This document shows positions 63,365 through 64,000 of a stretch of 64,000 nt of DNA, piece by piece. The notes under the pieces were generated by a model. That model worked only from the letters and a program-made list of their open reading frames with translations. It did not search any database and was not told the DNA's origin. The stretch's first letter is position 1. Every line of letters begins with the position of its first letter. Source of the DNA: Thermomonas beijingensis (GTDB taxonomy: Bacteria; Pseudomonadota; Gammaproteobacteria; Xanthomonadales; Xanthomonadaceae); NCBI RefSeq assembly GCF_020034655.1, contig NZ_JAIQDJ010000006.1:1-64000 (forward strand). The letters run 5' to 3'. Made by a program: the position numbers and the translations under genes.

Positions 63365-64000
63365 ATGCGCATCCTGCTGGTTGAAGACGAAGCCCCGTTG
63401 CGTGAAACCTTGGCTGCCCGCTTGAAGCGCGAAGGCTATGCGGTGGATGCCGCGCAAGACGGTGAGGAAGGCCTCTACATGGGCAAGGAAGTGCCGTTCG
63501 ATGTGGGCATCATCGACCTTGGCCTGCCGAAGATGAGCGGCATGGAATTGATCCGTGCACTGCGTGCCGAGGGCAAGAAATTTCCCATCCTGATTCTGAC
63601 CGCACGCTCCAGCTGGCAGGATAAAGTGGATGGCCTCAAGCAGGGTGCCGACGACTATTTGGTCAAACCGTTCCATGTGGAAGAGTTGCTGGCGCGCATC
63701 AATGCGCTGGTGCGGCGTGCCGCCGGTTGGAGCAAGCCGACGCTGGAATGCGGGCCGGTGGTACTGGATCTGGCCGCGCAAACGGTGAGTGTGGACGGTG
63801 CCAACGTGGACCTGACCAGCTACGAATACAAAGTGCTGGAATACTTGATGATGCACGCCGGTGAGCTGGTTTCAAAGGCCGACCTGACTGAGCACATCTA
63901 CCAGCAGGATTTCGACCGCGATTCCAATGTGCTGGAAGTATTCATCGGTCGTCTGCGCAAGAAACTGGATCCGGATGGGTCGGTCAAGCCGATTGAAACG
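63365..64000 (+). CDS. phoP: OmpR-family response regulator PhoP (partial, cut by the window edge)
   Basis: An open frame of 212 codons runs off the right edge, so the last residues are missing. The REC domain (1-118) has ILLVEDEAPLRETL, the phosphoacceptor Asp51 in VGIIDLGLPKMSGMELI and Lys in DDYLVKPFHVEELLARI. The winged-helix domain follows (SYEYKVLEYLMMHAGELVSKADLTEHIYQQDFDRDSNVLEVFIGRLRKKLDP). These blocks match PhoP of Xanthomonas closely. The kinase phoQ would be next to the right. Confidence 0.93.
   Translation, partial: MRILLVEDEAPLRETLAARLKREGYAVDAAQDGEEGLYMGKEVPFDVGIIDLGLPKMSGMELIRALRAEGKKFPILILTARSSWQDKVDGLKQGADDYLVKPFHVEELLARINALVRRAAGWSKPTLECGPVVLDLAAQTVSVDGANVDLTSYEYKVLEYLMMHAGELVSKADLTEHIYQQDFDRDSNVLEVFIGRLRKKLDPDGSVKPIET

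Noticed and set aside
1..64000. Search by eye for tRNA, rRNA and complete insertion sequences
   Set aside because: No cloverleaf with a GGTTCRA-type T arm, no rRNA sequence and no transposase were recognised.

Overview
This 64 kb window looks like chromosome from a gammaproteobacterium of the Xanthomonadaceae (order Lysobacterales). Pointers are an Ax21-family outer-membrane protein, an oleABCD long-chain olefin cluster whose OleA and OleB catalytic residues match Xanthomonas numbering, the acnD-prpF pair, the lptM-dapF-DUF484-xerC and hslVU blocks, and a phoP-type regulator. The genus cannot be fixed from the sequence. No rRNA, tRNA, CRISPR array, prophage or intact insertion sequence was seen.

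Layout. 1-1700 is the proximal end of a chromosomal integron: an integron integrase (intI), an attI-like junction, one complete short gene cassette bounded by a canonical attC site, and the start of a second cassette running off the left edge. 1.8-9.3 kb holds two serine peptidases of family S9 (a secreted prolyl oligopeptidase and oligopeptidase B), small membrane proteins, and lptM-dapF-DUF484-xerC. 9.3-18.7 kb carries a glycosyltransferase, hslVU, then a minus-strand run: PEBP protein, YheT hydrolase, acyltransferase, thioesterase, DUF1232 protein, a phospholipase D-like lipoprotein and sixA. A degraded Rhs/YD-repeat fragment (about 18.7-19.5 kb) sits between sixA and a hybrid histidine kinase that pairs with a REC-EAL protein. 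23.8-31.6 kb is housekeeping: DUF421 protein, hemDF, rhodanese-secB-gpsA, Ax21, trmL. An M16 peptidase follows.

35.1-40.8 kb is the olefin pathway oleA-oleB-oleC-oleD, with two extra genes inside it. 40.8-49.2 kb has ubiJ-ubiB, a cation efflux protein, an alcohol dehydrogenase, truC, arfB, an acyltransferase, a flavin reductase, threonine aldolase and yjdM. 49.3-52.6 kb is a three-gene amino-sugar operon (agaZ-agaS-kinase) behind an AgaR-like operator. 52.8-55.2 kb has apt and the divergent pair ald/Lrp-type regulator. 55.2-62.8 kb has a HAD phosphatase and SDR pair, acnD-prpF (2-methylcitrate cycle), dusA and an arginine-deiminase-fold enzyme. The right edge cuts phoP.

A recurring regulatory theme is a TACAAT/TACACT -10-like hexamer placed 6 nt (once 8 nt) before the start codon of at least six genes, which suggests leaderless mRNAs. 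The least described parts of the window are the integron cassettes, the hslV-hslU inverted repeat, the structured element between the SDR gene and prpF, and the two uncharacterised genes inside the ole cluster. No wholly new multi-gene system could be defended from sequence alone.
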